A stretch of 64,000 bases of DNA from Candidatus Heimdallarchaeota archaeon (GCA_016839875.1 JAEOTK010000223.1:33535-97534); one strand, 5' to 3'; positions 17,227 through 27,383 are shown, numbered from the stretch's first letter. Notes: generated from the sequence alone by a model not told the origin. Translations and numbers: made by a program.

Positions 17227-19527
17227 ATGTCAAAAATTGATATTCTTCCCCCCTTATTAGCTCGTATAGGATTCAATGAAACAGATATTAAAGTATATGC
17301 TGCTACTTTGGGTTTAGGAAAAGTTACGATTGGAGAATTACTAGTAGTTACTGGATTGGATCCTCTTACACTGATTCAATCAGTTAAAAATCTAGAAGAA
17401 TTAGGCTTCTTGAAAAAAACAGCAGGTCGTACCCCTGAGTATTTTGGGGCACTTCCATTCCTTAAAGAATATATTGTTGTAGAGAAGGATGCTCTTTATT
17501 CCTTGGATGGTGTGATTACATCACTTAAAGGTGCTAAAGAAGAATACCAAGAAAAAAAGACTAAATTTGGAGGGACACTTGAATTAACAGGAGAGGGACA
17601 TGTTTTTGATATTCATGTTGTTAGCGGTCTAATAAAACAGGTCGTTGATGCTCTTTATCAGAAATATGTAGAACATAGTGAAGAAACAGAAGAAGCAGCT
17701 GTTAGCTTTATTGAAGGTTCTAGATCTGATATTGAGAATTATCTCACTCAAATAATGGACCAACCACTTGTTTTCTCAACTCAATTGGAAACCTACGTTG
17801 GGGAACTCAATGCATTTGTAAACCAATTTCATCATTCTGCTAAACAGCAAAGTGATCAATTGATCAACTCAATAAACGAGAAAACAAAGCAAACTTTCGA
17901 TAATCTGAAACAAACCATAAATAACGGTTTGAGTGCTCATACTGACAATCATAAAGAATTTCTTGAGAAGCTTGCACCTGCACTTGATAATGAACTTAAA
18001 GAGCTGGTTGCCAAAGTAACAGAGATACAAGAATCCTTCTCTGATAGTTACAATGAGGTTTGGCAAGAAGCATATACTGCTTGGACTAATGAATCAAAGG
18101 GTATTGTAGATGAACTTTCTCAAGCTGTAAATACAATATTTACAGACCAAATAAAGCAAACTCAAGAACTTAGAAGAAGTGTAGAACAGATAGATAGACA
18201 GACAAATTTCTTGTCCTCAAAAATTGCAGAAGCACTTAATAGTATTGAGACATCTGCTGTTTTGAAACTAGGTAAAGCAAGAAAACAAATTGAATCACCA
18301 TTGACTGATGCAAGAGATACTGTTAGAAATCTTGCAAACGACTTGAATGAAAGTGGTCTCCAACTAATAGATCAACATGTACTTGCTCTTAATTCTGTAA
18401 GGGATGATATTCGTTCAAAGCTAGAACATTTCCAAATTAGTGGTGAAACAACAATTCGAACTAAAAAGAATCAACTGACTGATGTAACAATTGAAAAAAT
18501 TGATTTACTACCCAGCGACATTTTAGAATTGCTTCAGAATGAAACAGAGAAATATGCAACTTCTGCTTATGATTCATGCTCAGATGTTTCTGAACAATTG
18601 AAACAAAATACAGACGAGAAACTTACAAGCACAAACGAAGAAATTCAAAAAGATATGCAATCATATTTTGTTGACCAATCTCAAGTGATACAGAAACTAC
18701 AAACTGAAGTCATAAAAGAATTGAGTAAATCAAAGCAAGATTCAGAGAGAATAGCTTTAGAACTAAAGGAAAAAATCCAGCAATCTGTAGTCCAATTCAA
18801 GCAAAATGTTACAAATAAGCAAGAGGAATTTTCTGAAGATCTTACTGGCAAGAAACAACATCTGAAAGATTACAAAGATGAACAAAAAGATCAGATAGTT
18901 CAACAAGTTACAGAAGGAGAGGAGCTTCAAATTAATGCTCTAGTTTCTCAAGTAGCAGCTGTTATCAAAGATGTTGATGGGATTATTACAAATCAAATAG
19001 ACTCGCTACTCGAGAAAGCTATGACATTTTATCAGGTAATTAATACCAGAGAGGACGAATTAAAGCAAATTGAAAATGCCTCTTCCGCTTATTCATTTGA
19101 AGGACAACATAATACTTCTATCATTGTTGGTGAAGAAGCAATCAAAGCAAGTATAACTGATATTGCTATGAGATCCAAATATGAGCTACTTATGGTAACA
19201 CCTGAAGTTGACGAAGAAATAATAAAGGAAATGATGCAATATACAAAAGCTCAACGTATTACTCTTGTTTCTTACTTCGAAAAAAGCAAACATCAGACTA
19301 TTTTGAGACCTTTGTTAGAAAGGTTTCCAGGCTTGAAATTGAAGCATTATGACAAAAAGGATGTTTATTGTGGTATATTAGATGGAGCAAATGAAGCTAT
19401 TTTCGCATTTCTAGTTGCTGACTCTGTTCCAATTGCTGTAAGAACAACTAATGATTTACTTCTTGGGTTATTTAAATCTGCAATAAATAGAGATGTACTC
19501 TTCCACTCAAGTGATGTGGAAGTTTAA
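17227..19527 (+). CDS. TrmB-type HTH protein with a giant coiled coil
   Basis: Three parts are visible. Residues 1-75 form a TrmB-like winged helix (IGFNETDIKVYAATLGLGK, then SVKNLEELGFLKKT). Residues about 80-620 are almost continuous heptad-like helix, rich in Gln, Glu, Lys and Ser. The last 130 residues (ASITDIAMRSKYELLMVTP, then TLVSYFEKSKHQTILRPL and AIFAFLVADSVPIAVRT) resemble the TrmB effector/phospholipase D-like fold. Ordinary TrmB regulators are about 250-350 residues, so the coil is a large insertion. AAGGATG precedes the ATG. A second gene of this design begins at 62631. Confidence 0.75.
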   Translation: MSKIDILPPLLARIGFNETDIKVYAATLGLGKVTIGELLVVTGLDPLTLIQSVKNLEELGFLKKTAGRTPEYFGALPFLKEYIVVEKDALYSLDGVITSLKGAKEEYQEKKTKFGGTLELTGEGHVFDIHVVSGLIKQVVDALYQKYVEHSEETEEAAVSFIEGSRSDIENYLTQIMDQPLVFSTQLETYVGELNAFVNQFHHSAKQQSDQLINSINEKTKQTFDNLKQTINNGLSAHTDNHKEFLEKLAPALDNELKELVAKVTEIQESFSDSYNEVWQEAYTAWTNESKGIVDELSQAVNTIFTDQIKQTQELRRSVEQIDRQTNFLSSKIAEALNSIETSAVLKLGKARKQIESPLTDARDTVRNLANDLNESGLQLIDQHVLALNSVRDDIRSKLEHFQISGETTIRTKKNQLTDVTIEKIDLLPSDILELLQNETEKYATSAYDSCSDVSEQLKQNTDEKLTSTNEEIQKDMQSYFVDQSQVIQKLQTEVIKELSKSKQDSERIALELKEKIQQSVVQFKQNVTNKQEEFSEDLTGKKQHLKDYKDEQKDQIVQQVTEGEELQINALVSQVAAVIKDVDGIITNQIDSLLEKAMTFYQVINTREDELKQIENASSAYSFEGQHNTSIIVGEEAIKASITDIAMRSKYELLMVTPEVDEEIIKEMMQYTKAQRITLVSYFEKSKHQTILRPLLERFPGLKLKHYDKKDVYCGILDGANEAIFAFLVADSVPIAVRTTNDLLLGLFKSAINRDVLFHSSDVEV

Positions 19528-19563
19528 TTTCTTCTTTTTACAAGTAAAAACGGAAATGGATTT

Positions 19564-19824
19564 TTAATCAACATAGAACTTACATGACCTCATATCAAGA
19601 AGATGAGGAAGCTTTTGAATTAAACCAGCACGAACTAAAAGCTTTAATCCATGTCGAACTGTTCTGGGAGCTAAATTGCACATATCAACAATTTCTCTAC
19701 TTGTAATTGGACCCTTTCCAGTTACTATTTTATAGATTGTTACCGCACTTGGTGGTAAACCTTCCAAAAGACCTTGTTTCAATCCGGGATTTTCAATTGC
19801 TATAGCCACATATACCATTTCCAC
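19564..19824 (-). CDS. Small winged-helix DNA-binding protein
   Basis: This 86-residue winged-helix protein reads AVTIYKIVTGKGPITSREIV, then APRTVRHGLKLLVRAGLIQK and a wing-like RSCKFYVD. It looks like a MarR/ArsR-type transcription factor without a sensor domain. The start may be GTG 19824 or ATG 19818. It converges with the giant coiled-coil gene (36 bases between ends) and is followed upstream by a long gap. Confidence 0.7.
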   Translation of the reverse strand: MEMVYVAIAIENPGLKQGLLEGLPPSAVTIYKIVTGKGPITSREIVDMCNLAPRTVRHGLKLLVRAGLIQKLPHLLDMRSCKFYVD

Positions 19825-20267
19825 GATTGGTTGAGAACAATTCTTTATGTTTCATTTTTAAATCTATTTGAAATCGACTTGAAAGAAGAGAGATAAAATG
19901 CGGTTTTAGTGGCTTTATCCTTATTCTCTATAATTTACACGCAATCTTTACAAAAAAATCATATCCTATTTTTCTTCTTTTAAAAAGTTGCACAAAAACT
20001 GTGATGGTTGAAAATAAAGCAACCACAAGCATTAATACAAATATTTGATTTTCAGCTAAAACAGCATATTAGCATGATAAATATTAAAACTAATGCATTA
20101 ATATACCAATATTTTGTTAAAATTTAGATTTGCTATAATCAAAGAATATTACAACTAGGTGGTTTCTAATACTAGAATAATACATGGGAAAATTACTGTT
20201 TTTCTTTGTCTGATCAATCTCAATCTGATTTACTTATATCTTTAATTTATTGCGAGAAATTATAGAT
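19825..20267. other. Long intergenic gap, AT-rich
   Basis: No reading frame or RNA structure is convincing here. Two related AT-rich segments beginning GCATTAATA occur at 20029 and 20095, 66 bases apart, each followed within a few bases by an AATATTT run. They could be promoter or operator elements for the small winged-helix gene, but AT-rich sequence makes such matches common. Confidence 0.5.
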
Positions 20268-20942
20268 TCAGCTTTTTTGTAAACCATTATGAGGAATTTT
20301 AGCTTCTGCAGCTGAAAGGTGTGCGATGTGAAGAGGATAAGGTAATTTCTGTTTTTGAGTTAGAGTTAGTTTAACTAATTCAAATGATGTTTCAATAGAA
20401 ATTTTATTGCCCGGTGAAATAAATATTGGCTTCCAGTTTTTGTTAGGTTGATACCTGATACCAACATGCTTTTCGTTTACTATTACCTTCTGAATACAAT
20501 TATCGTTTGTATTTTGATATCTAAATGGTCTCAGTGGTTTCTTAGCAATTCCAATTGCAGGTTTATCACAAAGAACACTGAAAACAGTTGCAGACCCAGC
20601 AAATTTAGGATGAGCTACTCCATGTCCATCTATAAAATAAACATCAGGTTCGTGTTCTAAAAGGTCTATTAGTTTTAGGAAGAAGGGGACTTCTCTAAGA
20701 AACAAGAAAGTTGGAATATATGGAAATAGAACTGTGTCTGAAAATGTTTTTTTCTCTACAATCTTCTTTTCGACAACATCAAAAATAATTCCAGCCACAT
20801 AACCTTTGCTTTCTTTATATGCTACATCCAAAGCCCCAACTAATTTAATTTCAGTTATTGTGTCTTTGAGGATTATTTGTTCTGCAATCTTTCTCTGAAA
20901 TTCTCTCGCATCAGCAAGATTAGATGGAAAATCAATTTTCAA
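20268..20942 (-). CDS. nfi: Endonuclease V
   Basis: This DNA repair endonuclease cleaves near deaminated adenine (inosine). Motifs in order are LVGALDVAYKESKGYVAG (first catalytic Asp), FPYIPTFLFLRE (the wedge segment plus Glu) and VYFIDGHGVAHPKFAG (second Asp), then KPAIGIAKKPL. Length of 224 residues is normal. It is a solo gene between the long gap and the radical SAM gene. Confidence 0.93.
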   Translation of the reverse strand: MKIDFPSNLADAREFQRKIAEQIILKDTITEIKLVGALDVAYKESKGYVAGIIFDVVEKKIVEKKTFSDTVLFPYIPTFLFLREVPFFLKLIDLLEHEPDVYFIDGHGVAHPKFAGSATVFSVLCDKPAIGIAKKPLRPFRYQNTNDNCIQKVIVNEKHVGIRYQPNKNWKPIFISPGNKISIETSFELVKLTLTQKQKLPYPLHIAHLSAAEAKIPHNGLQKS

Positions 20943-21010
20943 TTTTAATCTCTCAAATTAGAGTATTCCAAATCATTATTATTCTTTTTGCAAAAAATTA
21001 TTGATTAAAA

Positions 21011-22621
21011 CTAGCATTTCATTAGATTACAGAATTTTCGGTAAGAGGATATAAGATGCTTTTTATCTAGAGTATTATGTATGTTGTCCCAAGGTAGATT
21101 TTCCTTTGTATCATATTTCCACAAAGCTTCTTCTGATAACTCCTTATTTTCGCTTTTCAGGACTTTTTTCCAATTCCCAACAGTGTTTCCGATCTTTCCA
21201 ATTTGTTGAATAATAGGGAAGTAATTGTGATCTCTGAGAGATAGTATTCTCTGTATTACAGCCCATTCTGGTTCATAAAAGGCTACATCAACGTTTTTCA
21301 ATTGATACAGATTTTTCCTAAACCACTTTTGAGTCTCCTTTGATTTTTTAATGTCCAACATTTGTGTGAATTGAAAAGGAGTTTGTGCCTTTGTTATGAA
21401 TTGATTCATTGAGATAGATATCTTGCCAGAGGTGAAATAATTCTCTCTAATTTCTCTGATAAAATCTACAGATAAGCTATTGGTATCCTCTTCTTCACAA
21501 GGAAAACCATAGATCATGTAGAGTTTCAATTGTCTGAAATCCAAATCCCAAGCTAATTTAAGTGCAGAAAATATTGTCTCATCTGACATTTTTTTATTTA
21601 TTGCAAATCGAAGTTTTTCATCTCCTGCTTCTGGTGCAAGAGCTAAAGTTCTCTGTTTTCCCTTTTTCAATGCAGTTAACAACTCTTCTGTTAGATAATC
21701 TGCTCTAAAGGAAGAGCAAGAAACTTCATATCCTTTAGAAACAATATATTCTATTATCTTTCCTAAATGTCCTGATTGAGCGACAGCACTTCCATAAATA
21801 ACAACTTTCTCAAAAGTATTCACTTCACTTGCTTCATCAATAATTTTCACCAAACTTTCATAGCTTCTTCCAATCCGTGGAAATCTACAATGTCCTACAA
21901 AACAGAACATACATCGTTCAGAGCACCCTCTGTCAGTTTCAAGATAAAATGCATTCCCAAAAATGGGTTCGTTCTTAGTGCCTTTAACGTTTTCAGGTAT
22001 TATTTGTTTTATTGGATAAAATGAAGAAGACAGATCTTTAACTTTAACACTTTGTACTTTTTCACCTATCCACTTTCCATTTTCATCATAATGAAAGTTC
22101 AAAGCCATAATTCCTAGAACCGAAACCAAAGAATCTATTCTTTCTTTCTTGGAATCTTTCTCAAAAGCTAATCTTAGTTCTTCTGCAACTGGTTCTATGT
22201 CACCAAGAAAGAAAACGTCTGGTAAGAAAAGAACTGGTGAAGGATTTGCAGTTGCTGAAGGACCTCCTATTAGAACTAATGGATCATTTTCTGATCTTTT
22301 TCTCGCATCAGTATTGATATTTCCTCTATAAAACAAATCAAGTGCTTGGATATAATCATGCTCAAATTGACATGAAATAGCCAGAATATCGAAATCAGAT
22401 AATCCTTTCTGATTTTCTAAAGAGTAGGGGGGAATGTTTGGATTTAACGGTTTAAAAATGCGTTCGCAGATGAAATTATCCCAGCTATTAAAAAGAAAAT
22501 AAAGTAATTGAACACCCAAACTTGTCATAGCAACTCTATATGTATTAGGATAAATTAATCCAATTTTTACTTTTTCAGAGCTCCATTCCTTTCTAATGGC
22601 ATTTAATTCTTTAATCAGCAT
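21011..22621 (-). CDS. Radical SAM protein with B12-binding-like N-terminus
   Basis: The N-terminal 200 residues read like a cobalamin-binding fold (KIGLIYPNTYRVAMTSLGVQ, then DILAISCQFEHDY, LIGGPSATANPSPVLFLPD, VFFLGDIEPVAEEL). The radical SAM cluster motif DRGCSERCMFCFVGHCRFP follows near residue 235, and the partial barrel ends around residue 450. It resembles archaeal B12-type radical SAM proteins of unknown substrate; some are thought to modify RNA or lipids. It overlaps the GlmU-like gene upstream by 11 bases and is probably cotranscribed with it. Confidence 0.82.
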   Translation of the reverse strand: MLIKELNAIRKEWSSEKVKIGLIYPNTYRVAMTSLGVQLLYFLFNSWDNFICERIFKPLNPNIPPYSLENQKGLSDFDILAISCQFEHDYIQALDLFYRGNINTDARKRSENDPLVLIGGPSATANPSPVLFLPDVFFLGDIEPVAEELRLAFEKDSKKERIDSLVSVLGIMALNFHYDENGKWIGEKVQSVKVKDLSSSFYPIKQIIPENVKGTKNEPIFGNAFYLETDRGCSERCMFCFVGHCRFPRIGRSYESLVKIIDEASEVNTFEKVVIYGSAVAQSGHLGKIIEYIVSKGYEVSCSSFRADYLTEELLTALKKGKQRTLALAPEAGDEKLRFAINKKMSDETIFSALKLAWDLDFRQLKLYMIYGFPCEEEDTNSLSVDFIREIRENYFTSGKISISMNQFITKAQTPFQFTQMLDIKKSKETQKWFRKNLYQLKNVDVAFYEPEWAVIQRILSLRDHNYFPIIQQIGKIGNTVGNWKKVLKSENKELSEEALWKYDTKENLPWDNIHNTLDKKHLISSYRKFCNLMKC

Positions 22622-23912
22622 CTTTTCGTTTCCCTTTCAGGGTATACTTCTGAGAACCATAATAAATTGATTCCGATGGAACATCTTCATTGACTAATGT
22701 TCCTCCTCCAATCCAAGAATTACTTCCTATTTTTATTCCAGGCATAATCATTGCAGCAATTCCTGTTTCTACGCCTTGCCCAATAATGGCACCTAGTTTT
22801 CTGCGACCACTATCTTCACGTTTTCCTTTGATGTTAACAGGAATTGTCTTTTTATCTAATCGCAAATTAGCAATAATTGTACCTGCACCAAAATTGCATT
22901 TGGGACCTATGATTGAATCACCTATATATGAAAGATGAGCAGCATGAACATCATCTTCAACTATTGAATTCTTAACTTCACAAGCATTACCTATTCGGGA
23001 TTTTTTACCAATATAGGTGTTCTTTCGAATGTAGCAATTTGGTCCAATATCTGCTCCTTCATCAATGAAAGCAGGACCTTCAATATATGTACCGCTTCGA
23101 ATAAGTGCTCCTTGTTTTATAATAACATCGCCATGGATATGCACTCCTTCTTCAATAGTACCTTCTCGTTCATCATCACATGATGATAGTAGTACCTCAT
23201 TCGCTTCTAGGAGAGACCAAGGATGACCAATGTCAAACCAGAAATCTTTCTCTTCTAGTTCAATCAATTTAGCGTTGTAAATTCCTTTTTGAAGCAGTTT
23301 ACTAATTGCAAACGGCAATTCATATTCACCTCTGGAAGAAATTTCAGTGTCCTTTTCCATATTCTCAATTATGTCAAAAATTTCTTTACTTAGCGAATAA
23401 ATACCGATATTTGCATAACCTTCTGTGATTTCTTCTTTGGAAGGTTTTTCTATCATCTGCTGAGGAATTTTGTTTTGATCAGTAAGTATTATTCCATATT
23501 TTTCAGTGTCTTTTGTAAATTTTCCTCCAACTGACAGGATGTTCTTTTTAGCTGCTAAAACTGTCTTATTTACTAAATTATATGAATAGATACAATCTCC
23601 ATTTACTCCAATGAAGAACTCGTCAGTGATGTGTTCTTTTGCAAGCAATAGTGCATTTGCGGTACCTTTTATTTCATGTTGGTGAACAAAATCAATTTCA
23701 AGATCTGGAAATTGTGTTGAGATCTTTTGAATTATCTGGTCTTCAAGATGGTTTGTGACAATAATAAAACCGCTTACACCGCTTTTTGATAAATGTGCTA
23801 TGGTTCTATGCAAAATAGATTTATCTAGCACTTTTAGTAGTGGTTTGGGTGTGCTCTCAGTCAAAGGTCTTAATCTTAATCCTTCACCTGCAGCAATCAG
23901 AATTGCCTTCAT
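22611..23912 (-). CDS. Bifunctional sugar-1-phosphate nucleotidylyltransferase/acetyltransferase (GlmU-like)
   Basis: The N-terminal half is a nucleotidyltransferase: ILIAAGEGLRLRPLTESTPK is the signature, with NGDCIYSY at the metal-binding Asp. The C-terminal half is a left-handed beta-helix of hexapeptide repeats (GADIGPNCYIRKNTYIGKKS and many more), ending with a conserved NLRLDKKTIPVNIKGK loop. Archaeal proteins of this type make UDP-GlcNAc or dTDP-glucose. AAGGTGA lies before the ATG at 23912; the longer GTG frame is not the start. Its product could feed the N-glycosylation enzyme at 47450. Confidence 0.9.
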   Translation of the reverse strand: MKAILIAAGEGLRLRPLTESTPKPLLKVLDKSILHRTIAHLSKSGVSGFIIVTNHLEDQIIQKISTQFPDLEIDFVHQHEIKGTANALLLAKEHITDEFFIGVNGDCIYSYNLVNKTVLAAKKNILSVGGKFTKDTEKYGIILTDQNKIPQQMIEKPSKEEITEGYANIGIYSLSKEIFDIIENMEKDTEISSRGEYELPFAISKLLQKGIYNAKLIELEEKDFWFDIGHPWSLLEANEVLLSSCDDEREGTIEEGVHIHGDVIIKQGALIRSGTYIEGPAFIDEGADIGPNCYIRKNTYIGKKSRIGNACEVKNSIVEDDVHAAHLSYIGDSIIGPKCNFGAGTIIANLRLDKKTIPVNIKGKREDSGRRKLGAIIGQGVETGIAAMIMPGIKIGSNSWIGGGTLVNEDVPSESIYYGSQKYTLKGKRKDAD

Positions 23913-23938
23913 GATTATTGTCACCTTGAAGTTGGTAA

Positions 23939-24271
23939 TTAAATCTCAAATACTTCCTCTGATTCCTCAGCTGCTTCAGCAGTTTTTTCCTTTCTCAATT
24001 CATTGATGTTTGAGATAAGATCTAAAGCCTTAGGATTACTAAAAACCTCTTGAAAGGCTTCCCATTGTTCTAAGGATGTAATGAACAAAGCTTTTCGTTT
24101 AACTGCAACACCTTCCTCATTCACGGGGATTAATTCAAGACCAAAATTAGAGTCTTCTCCTTTGGATGGAAGTTTAACGATGGAAACTCCAGCGACGCTT
24201 GTTCGCATTCTTTCCCAATCTTTCATGTCTTTTCCGAATTTTTTCAATCGTTCTACTAGATTAACGCTCAT
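23939..24271 (-). CDS. Conserved small archaeal protein, function unknown
   Basis: A 110-residue soluble protein begins MSVNLVERLKKFGKDMKDW and has a beta-rich middle (GVSIVKLPSKG, then KRKALFITSLEQWEAFQEVF), ending in an acidic Glu/Ala tail. I do not recognise it. GTGAT before the ATG at 24271 sets the start; the longer frame would begin upstream of any ribosome site. It precedes the GlmU-like gene by 26 bases and may be its operon partner. Confidence 0.7.
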   Translation of the reverse strand: MSVNLVERLKKFGKDMKDWERMRTSVAGVSIVKLPSKGEDSNFGLELIPVNEEGVAVKRKALFITSLEQWEAFQEVFSNPKALDLISNINELRKEKTAEAAEESEEVFEI

Positions 24272-24424
24272 AACTATCACTGATGGTAAACAGATAATTT
24301 GATTTTTAAACTCTATCCTATTTGAGGAGTAAAATAAGCAAATATCTGTGAATTTTGCTTCTCTTATTGACAATTATATACAAAGGAATCAGTTTAAGAA
24401 TTCTTTTAAACGATAAAAAATAGA

Positions 24425-25636
24425 ATGAAATTTGCTATTATTAATGGAAAAATATACACTGTAGACAAAGATGAAAAGATTGTAGACGGAACAATTTTGA
24501 TTAATGAAGGTAAAATCGAAGCAGTAAAAGAAGGAACTGAAACTCCTGATGGTTATGAAATCATCGATGCTGAAGGTGGTTGTGTTTTACCTGGATTTAT
24601 CGATTCACATACACACCAAGGTCTTTGGGATGGTACCGTGGGTTGGGCAGGATATGATGGTAATGAAATGACAAATCCAAATACAGCTCATGTTCGAGGG
24701 CTTGATTCAATCAATCCAGAAACACCTGCATTTGAAGAAGCAAAAATTGGTGGAGTAACATCAATTCAGACAGGTCCAGGAAGTGGTAATGTCATAGGTG
24801 GTACCAATATTGTAGTTAAAACATGGTGTGAGAGTAATATAATTGATGATTTGATAGTTAAGGAACCCTCCTCACTTAAATCAGCTCTTGGAGAAAATCC
24901 GAAGAGAGTTTATGGTTCTGAAAAGAAAATGCCTTCTACTAGAATGGGAACAGCAGCTGTATTTCGTCAAGCATTTATTGATGCTCAGAATTATGCTAAG
25001 AAATGGGACGAATATAAAACCAAAAAGAAACAAGCTGAAGATGATGGTAAAGCAGATAAAATTCCTTCAGAACCTGAAAGAGATTTGAACAAAGAAATCA
25101 TTTTGCAGGTACTAAACAAAGAAATTCCGCTAAATATGCACTGTCATCAAGCAAACGATATTATAAGCGCTATCCGATTTAAGGAAGAATTCGGATATGA
25201 TTTGATGCTAATTCATGCTACTGAAGGACATAAAGTAGCAGAGTATATAGCTAAAAAGGGAATTCCTGTTTCTGTTGGTCCATCTTTTGTAGGATTCGAA
25301 AAAGTGGAACTAAGAAATATAACCTTTGAAACACCATCTCTGCTATGGAAAGCGGGTATAAAGATCTCCATCCAAAGTGATGCCTTTACTCGCTTACGTT
25401 ACTTCCAAATTTTGCCATGTATGGCTAGAAAAGAAGGTTTGCCTTCTAATGAAGCATTAAAAGCTGTAACTAGATATGCTGCAGAAATGATTGGAGTTGA
25501 TGACCGTTTAGGAAGCATTGAAGCAGGAAAAGATGCTGATATTGTTATCTGGTCAGACCATCCTATTGACAATTTCTATGCTGAAAACAAACTAACTTTC
25601 ATCGATGGAAAAATAGCTTATAGAAAAGAGGAATAA
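24425..25636 (+). CDS. Amidohydrolase family protein
   Basis: This metal-dependent hydrolase has the amidohydrolase fold. FIDSHTHQG gives the first two His ligands, PLNMHCHQAND and LMLIHATEGHK give later His ligands, and IKISIQSDAF provides the catalytic Asp. The C-terminal RLGSIEAGKDADIVIWS is the usual family ending. It resembles archaeal imidazolonepropionase-like members, but the substrate is not evident. It has 403 residues and a solo position. A TATA-like ATTATATAC near 24373 precedes it. Confidence 0.85.
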   Translation: MKFAIINGKIYTVDKDEKIVDGTILINEGKIEAVKEGTETPDGYEIIDAEGGCVLPGFIDSHTHQGLWDGTVGWAGYDGNEMTNPNTAHVRGLDSINPETPAFEEAKIGGVTSIQTGPGSGNVIGGTNIVVKTWCESNIIDDLIVKEPSSLKSALGENPKRVYGSEKKMPSTRMGTAAVFRQAFIDAQNYAKKWDEYKTKKKQAEDDGKADKIPSEPERDLNKEIILQVLNKEIPLNMHCHQANDIISAIRFKEEFGYDLMLIHATEGHKVAEYIAKKGIPVSVGPSFVGFEKVELRNITFETPSLLWKAGIKISIQSDAFTRLRYFQILPCMARKEGLPSNEALKAVTRYAAEMIGVDDRLGSIEAGKDADIVIWSDHPIDNFYAENKLTFIDGKIAYRKEE

Positions 25637-25660
25637 TATTTCCATTTTCTTTTTTTAATA

Positions 25661-26017
25661 TTAAGCTCTTTCATAATAACCTGGTTTTCTGTGTTCCCCG
25701 AAATGTTCCAATCCTTTTTCATCAAGTTGTTTTTTCAAAGTTTTAGCATACTCTTCAGAGAGATCTCCCTTTTTTTGTAAGTATTCAATAATTTCCAAAG
25801 CTTCTTCTTTTGTTTCACATCGGCAAATAAAATCTACAGCTCCCGGTGTATATCCTTTAAACTTACGAACACGTTTGGATCCAAGTGACGTTCTAATTTC
25901 CTCTTCTTCCATTTCATTTTTTCCTTCAGATATCTCTCTATGTAGTGCTGGAAAATGATCTTTGAACTCTTCTACATCTTCTTCAAGATCATCAGAACGT
26001 CTTTTCTTTTTATCCAT
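25661..26017 (-). CDS. Conserved archaeal protein (DUF2095-like)
   Basis: This 118-residue highly charged protein has LEEDVEEFKDHFPALHREI near the start and RKFKGYTPGAVDFICRCE in the middle, followed by a helical KEEALEIIEYLQKKG. It ends GEHRKPGYYERA. This matches the archaeal DUF2095 pattern as I remember it. Function unknown. It stands alone, convergent with the amidohydrolase. Confidence 0.6.
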   Translation of the reverse strand: MDKKKRRSDDLEEDVEEFKDHFPALHREISEGKNEMEEEEIRTSLGSKRVRKFKGYTPGAVDFICRCETKEEALEIIEYLQKKGDLSEEYAKTLKKQLDEKGLEHFGEHRKPGYYERA

Positions 26018-26128
26018 AATTCAACAAAACTTTGTATCTTCAAAAAGTTTGAGTTTAGTTCAAGTTACGCAGAAAATTCATACTTGTTATACAAAAAATC
26101 TTTATTCTTGTTTTCCTAGAAGAAAATA

Positions 26129-27328
26129 ATGTTGATTGGTATTGTGGGCAAACCTAGTAGTGGAAAAAGCACCTTTCTAAATGCTTTAACTATGGTTAAT
26201 GCCAAAGTAGGAGATTATCCCTTTACTACAATCGATCCAAATCGAGGAACTGCTTATGTTCGCAGTCCTTGTGTTTGTAAGGAATTGAATGTAACAGATA
26301 ATCCAAAGAATTCACTCTGTAAAAATGGAATACGATTTTTACCAGTTCATTTCTTAGATGTTGCTGGTTTGGTCCCTGGAGCTTCAGAAGGAAGGGGTTT
26401 AGGTAATAAGTTCTTGGATGATTTACGTCAAGCTGATGTTCTTCTTCACGTTGTAGATTCAAGTGGTTCTTTAGATGCTGAAGGAAATCCTGTTGAAAAA
26501 GGAAGTTGGAATCCAATACAAGATGTTAATTTTTTGGAAGAAGAAATAGATGCATGGATACTTGACATAATTCAACGAGATTATGAAATAATGAAAAAGA
26601 AAGCTTCCGCTGAAAAGCTGAAGTTCTCTGATCTGCTTCATGAGAAACTTACTGGATTGGCGATTAAGAAATATATAATCATTGATTCAATTCGTGAAAC
26701 TGGCATAATTGATGATGATGCAAACACATGGGATGATAAGTTACAAGCTTTAGTTACGACAATTAGACAGAAATCAAAGCCTATTGTAATTGTTGCTAAT
26801 AAGATTGATCAACCAACCTCAGATGCAAATTATCAAAAAATGAAGACAGAATTGGAGTCTAAGGTTTTTCCAGCTTCTGCTCTAGCTGAGGTCTTTTTAA
26901 GAAATGAAGAAGAAGCAAAAAACATTTCGTACTCCCCTGGTGATTCAAAATTTGAGGTTCTTAATGAAGAGAAACTTGGTGAAAGTAAAATGAATCTTCT
27001 TATAAAAATCGATTCAGATTTACTCGCAAAATATGAATCTTCTGGTACTCAAGAAATTCTTTCTTATGTTGTTTTCGAACTTTTGAACATGATTGTGGCA
27101 TATCCAGTAGAAGATATTTCTAAACTAACAGATAAGGATGGTAATGTTCTTCCTGATGCGTTTCTTATCCCCAAAGGAACTACAGCTATAGAATTTGCAG
27201 CTAAAATACATACTGATTTTGCAAAAAACTTCATTCATGGACAACTGGCACCATCTGGAAGAAGAATAGGCGCTGATTACGAAATTCAAAATAATGACAT
27301 AATAAAAATAGTATCAGCTGCAAAGTGA
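26129..27328 (+). CDS. OLA1/YchF-like GTPase (Obg family)
   Basis: This is an Obg-clade P-loop protein linked to ribosomes or translation. G1 is VGKPSSGKSTFLNALT, switch I contains DYPFTTIDPNRG, G3 is FLDVAGLVPGASEGRGLG and G4 is VANKIDQP. A TGS domain closes the protein (DAFLIPKGTTAIEFA through NNDIIKIVSA). The archaeal form carries an extra cysteine-containing loop after switch I (SPCVCKELN). About 25 bases before the ATG lies TATA-like CTTTATTC, so it is possibly leaderless. Confidence 0.9.
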   Translation: MLIGIVGKPSSGKSTFLNALTMVNAKVGDYPFTTIDPNRGTAYVRSPCVCKELNVTDNPKNSLCKNGIRFLPVHFLDVAGLVPGASEGRGLGNKFLDDLRQADVLLHVVDSSGSLDAEGNPVEKGSWNPIQDVNFLEEEIDAWILDIIQRDYEIMKKKASAEKLKFSDLLHEKLTGLAIKKYIIIDSIRETGIIDDDANTWDDKLQALVTTIRQKSKPIVIVANKIDQPTSDANYQKMKTELESKVFPASALAEVFLRNEEEAKNISYSPGDSKFEVLNEEKLGESKMNLLIKIDSDLLAKYESSGTQEILSYVVFELLNMIVAYPVEDISKLTDKDGNVLPDAFLIPKGTTAIEFAAKIHTDFAKNFIHGQLAPSGRRIGADYEIQNNDIIKIVSAAK

Positions 27329-27383
27329 TTTCTAACGATTGTTAAAAATTCTTAAAAGAGTATAATTGAAGTTCAGAAGCTAC

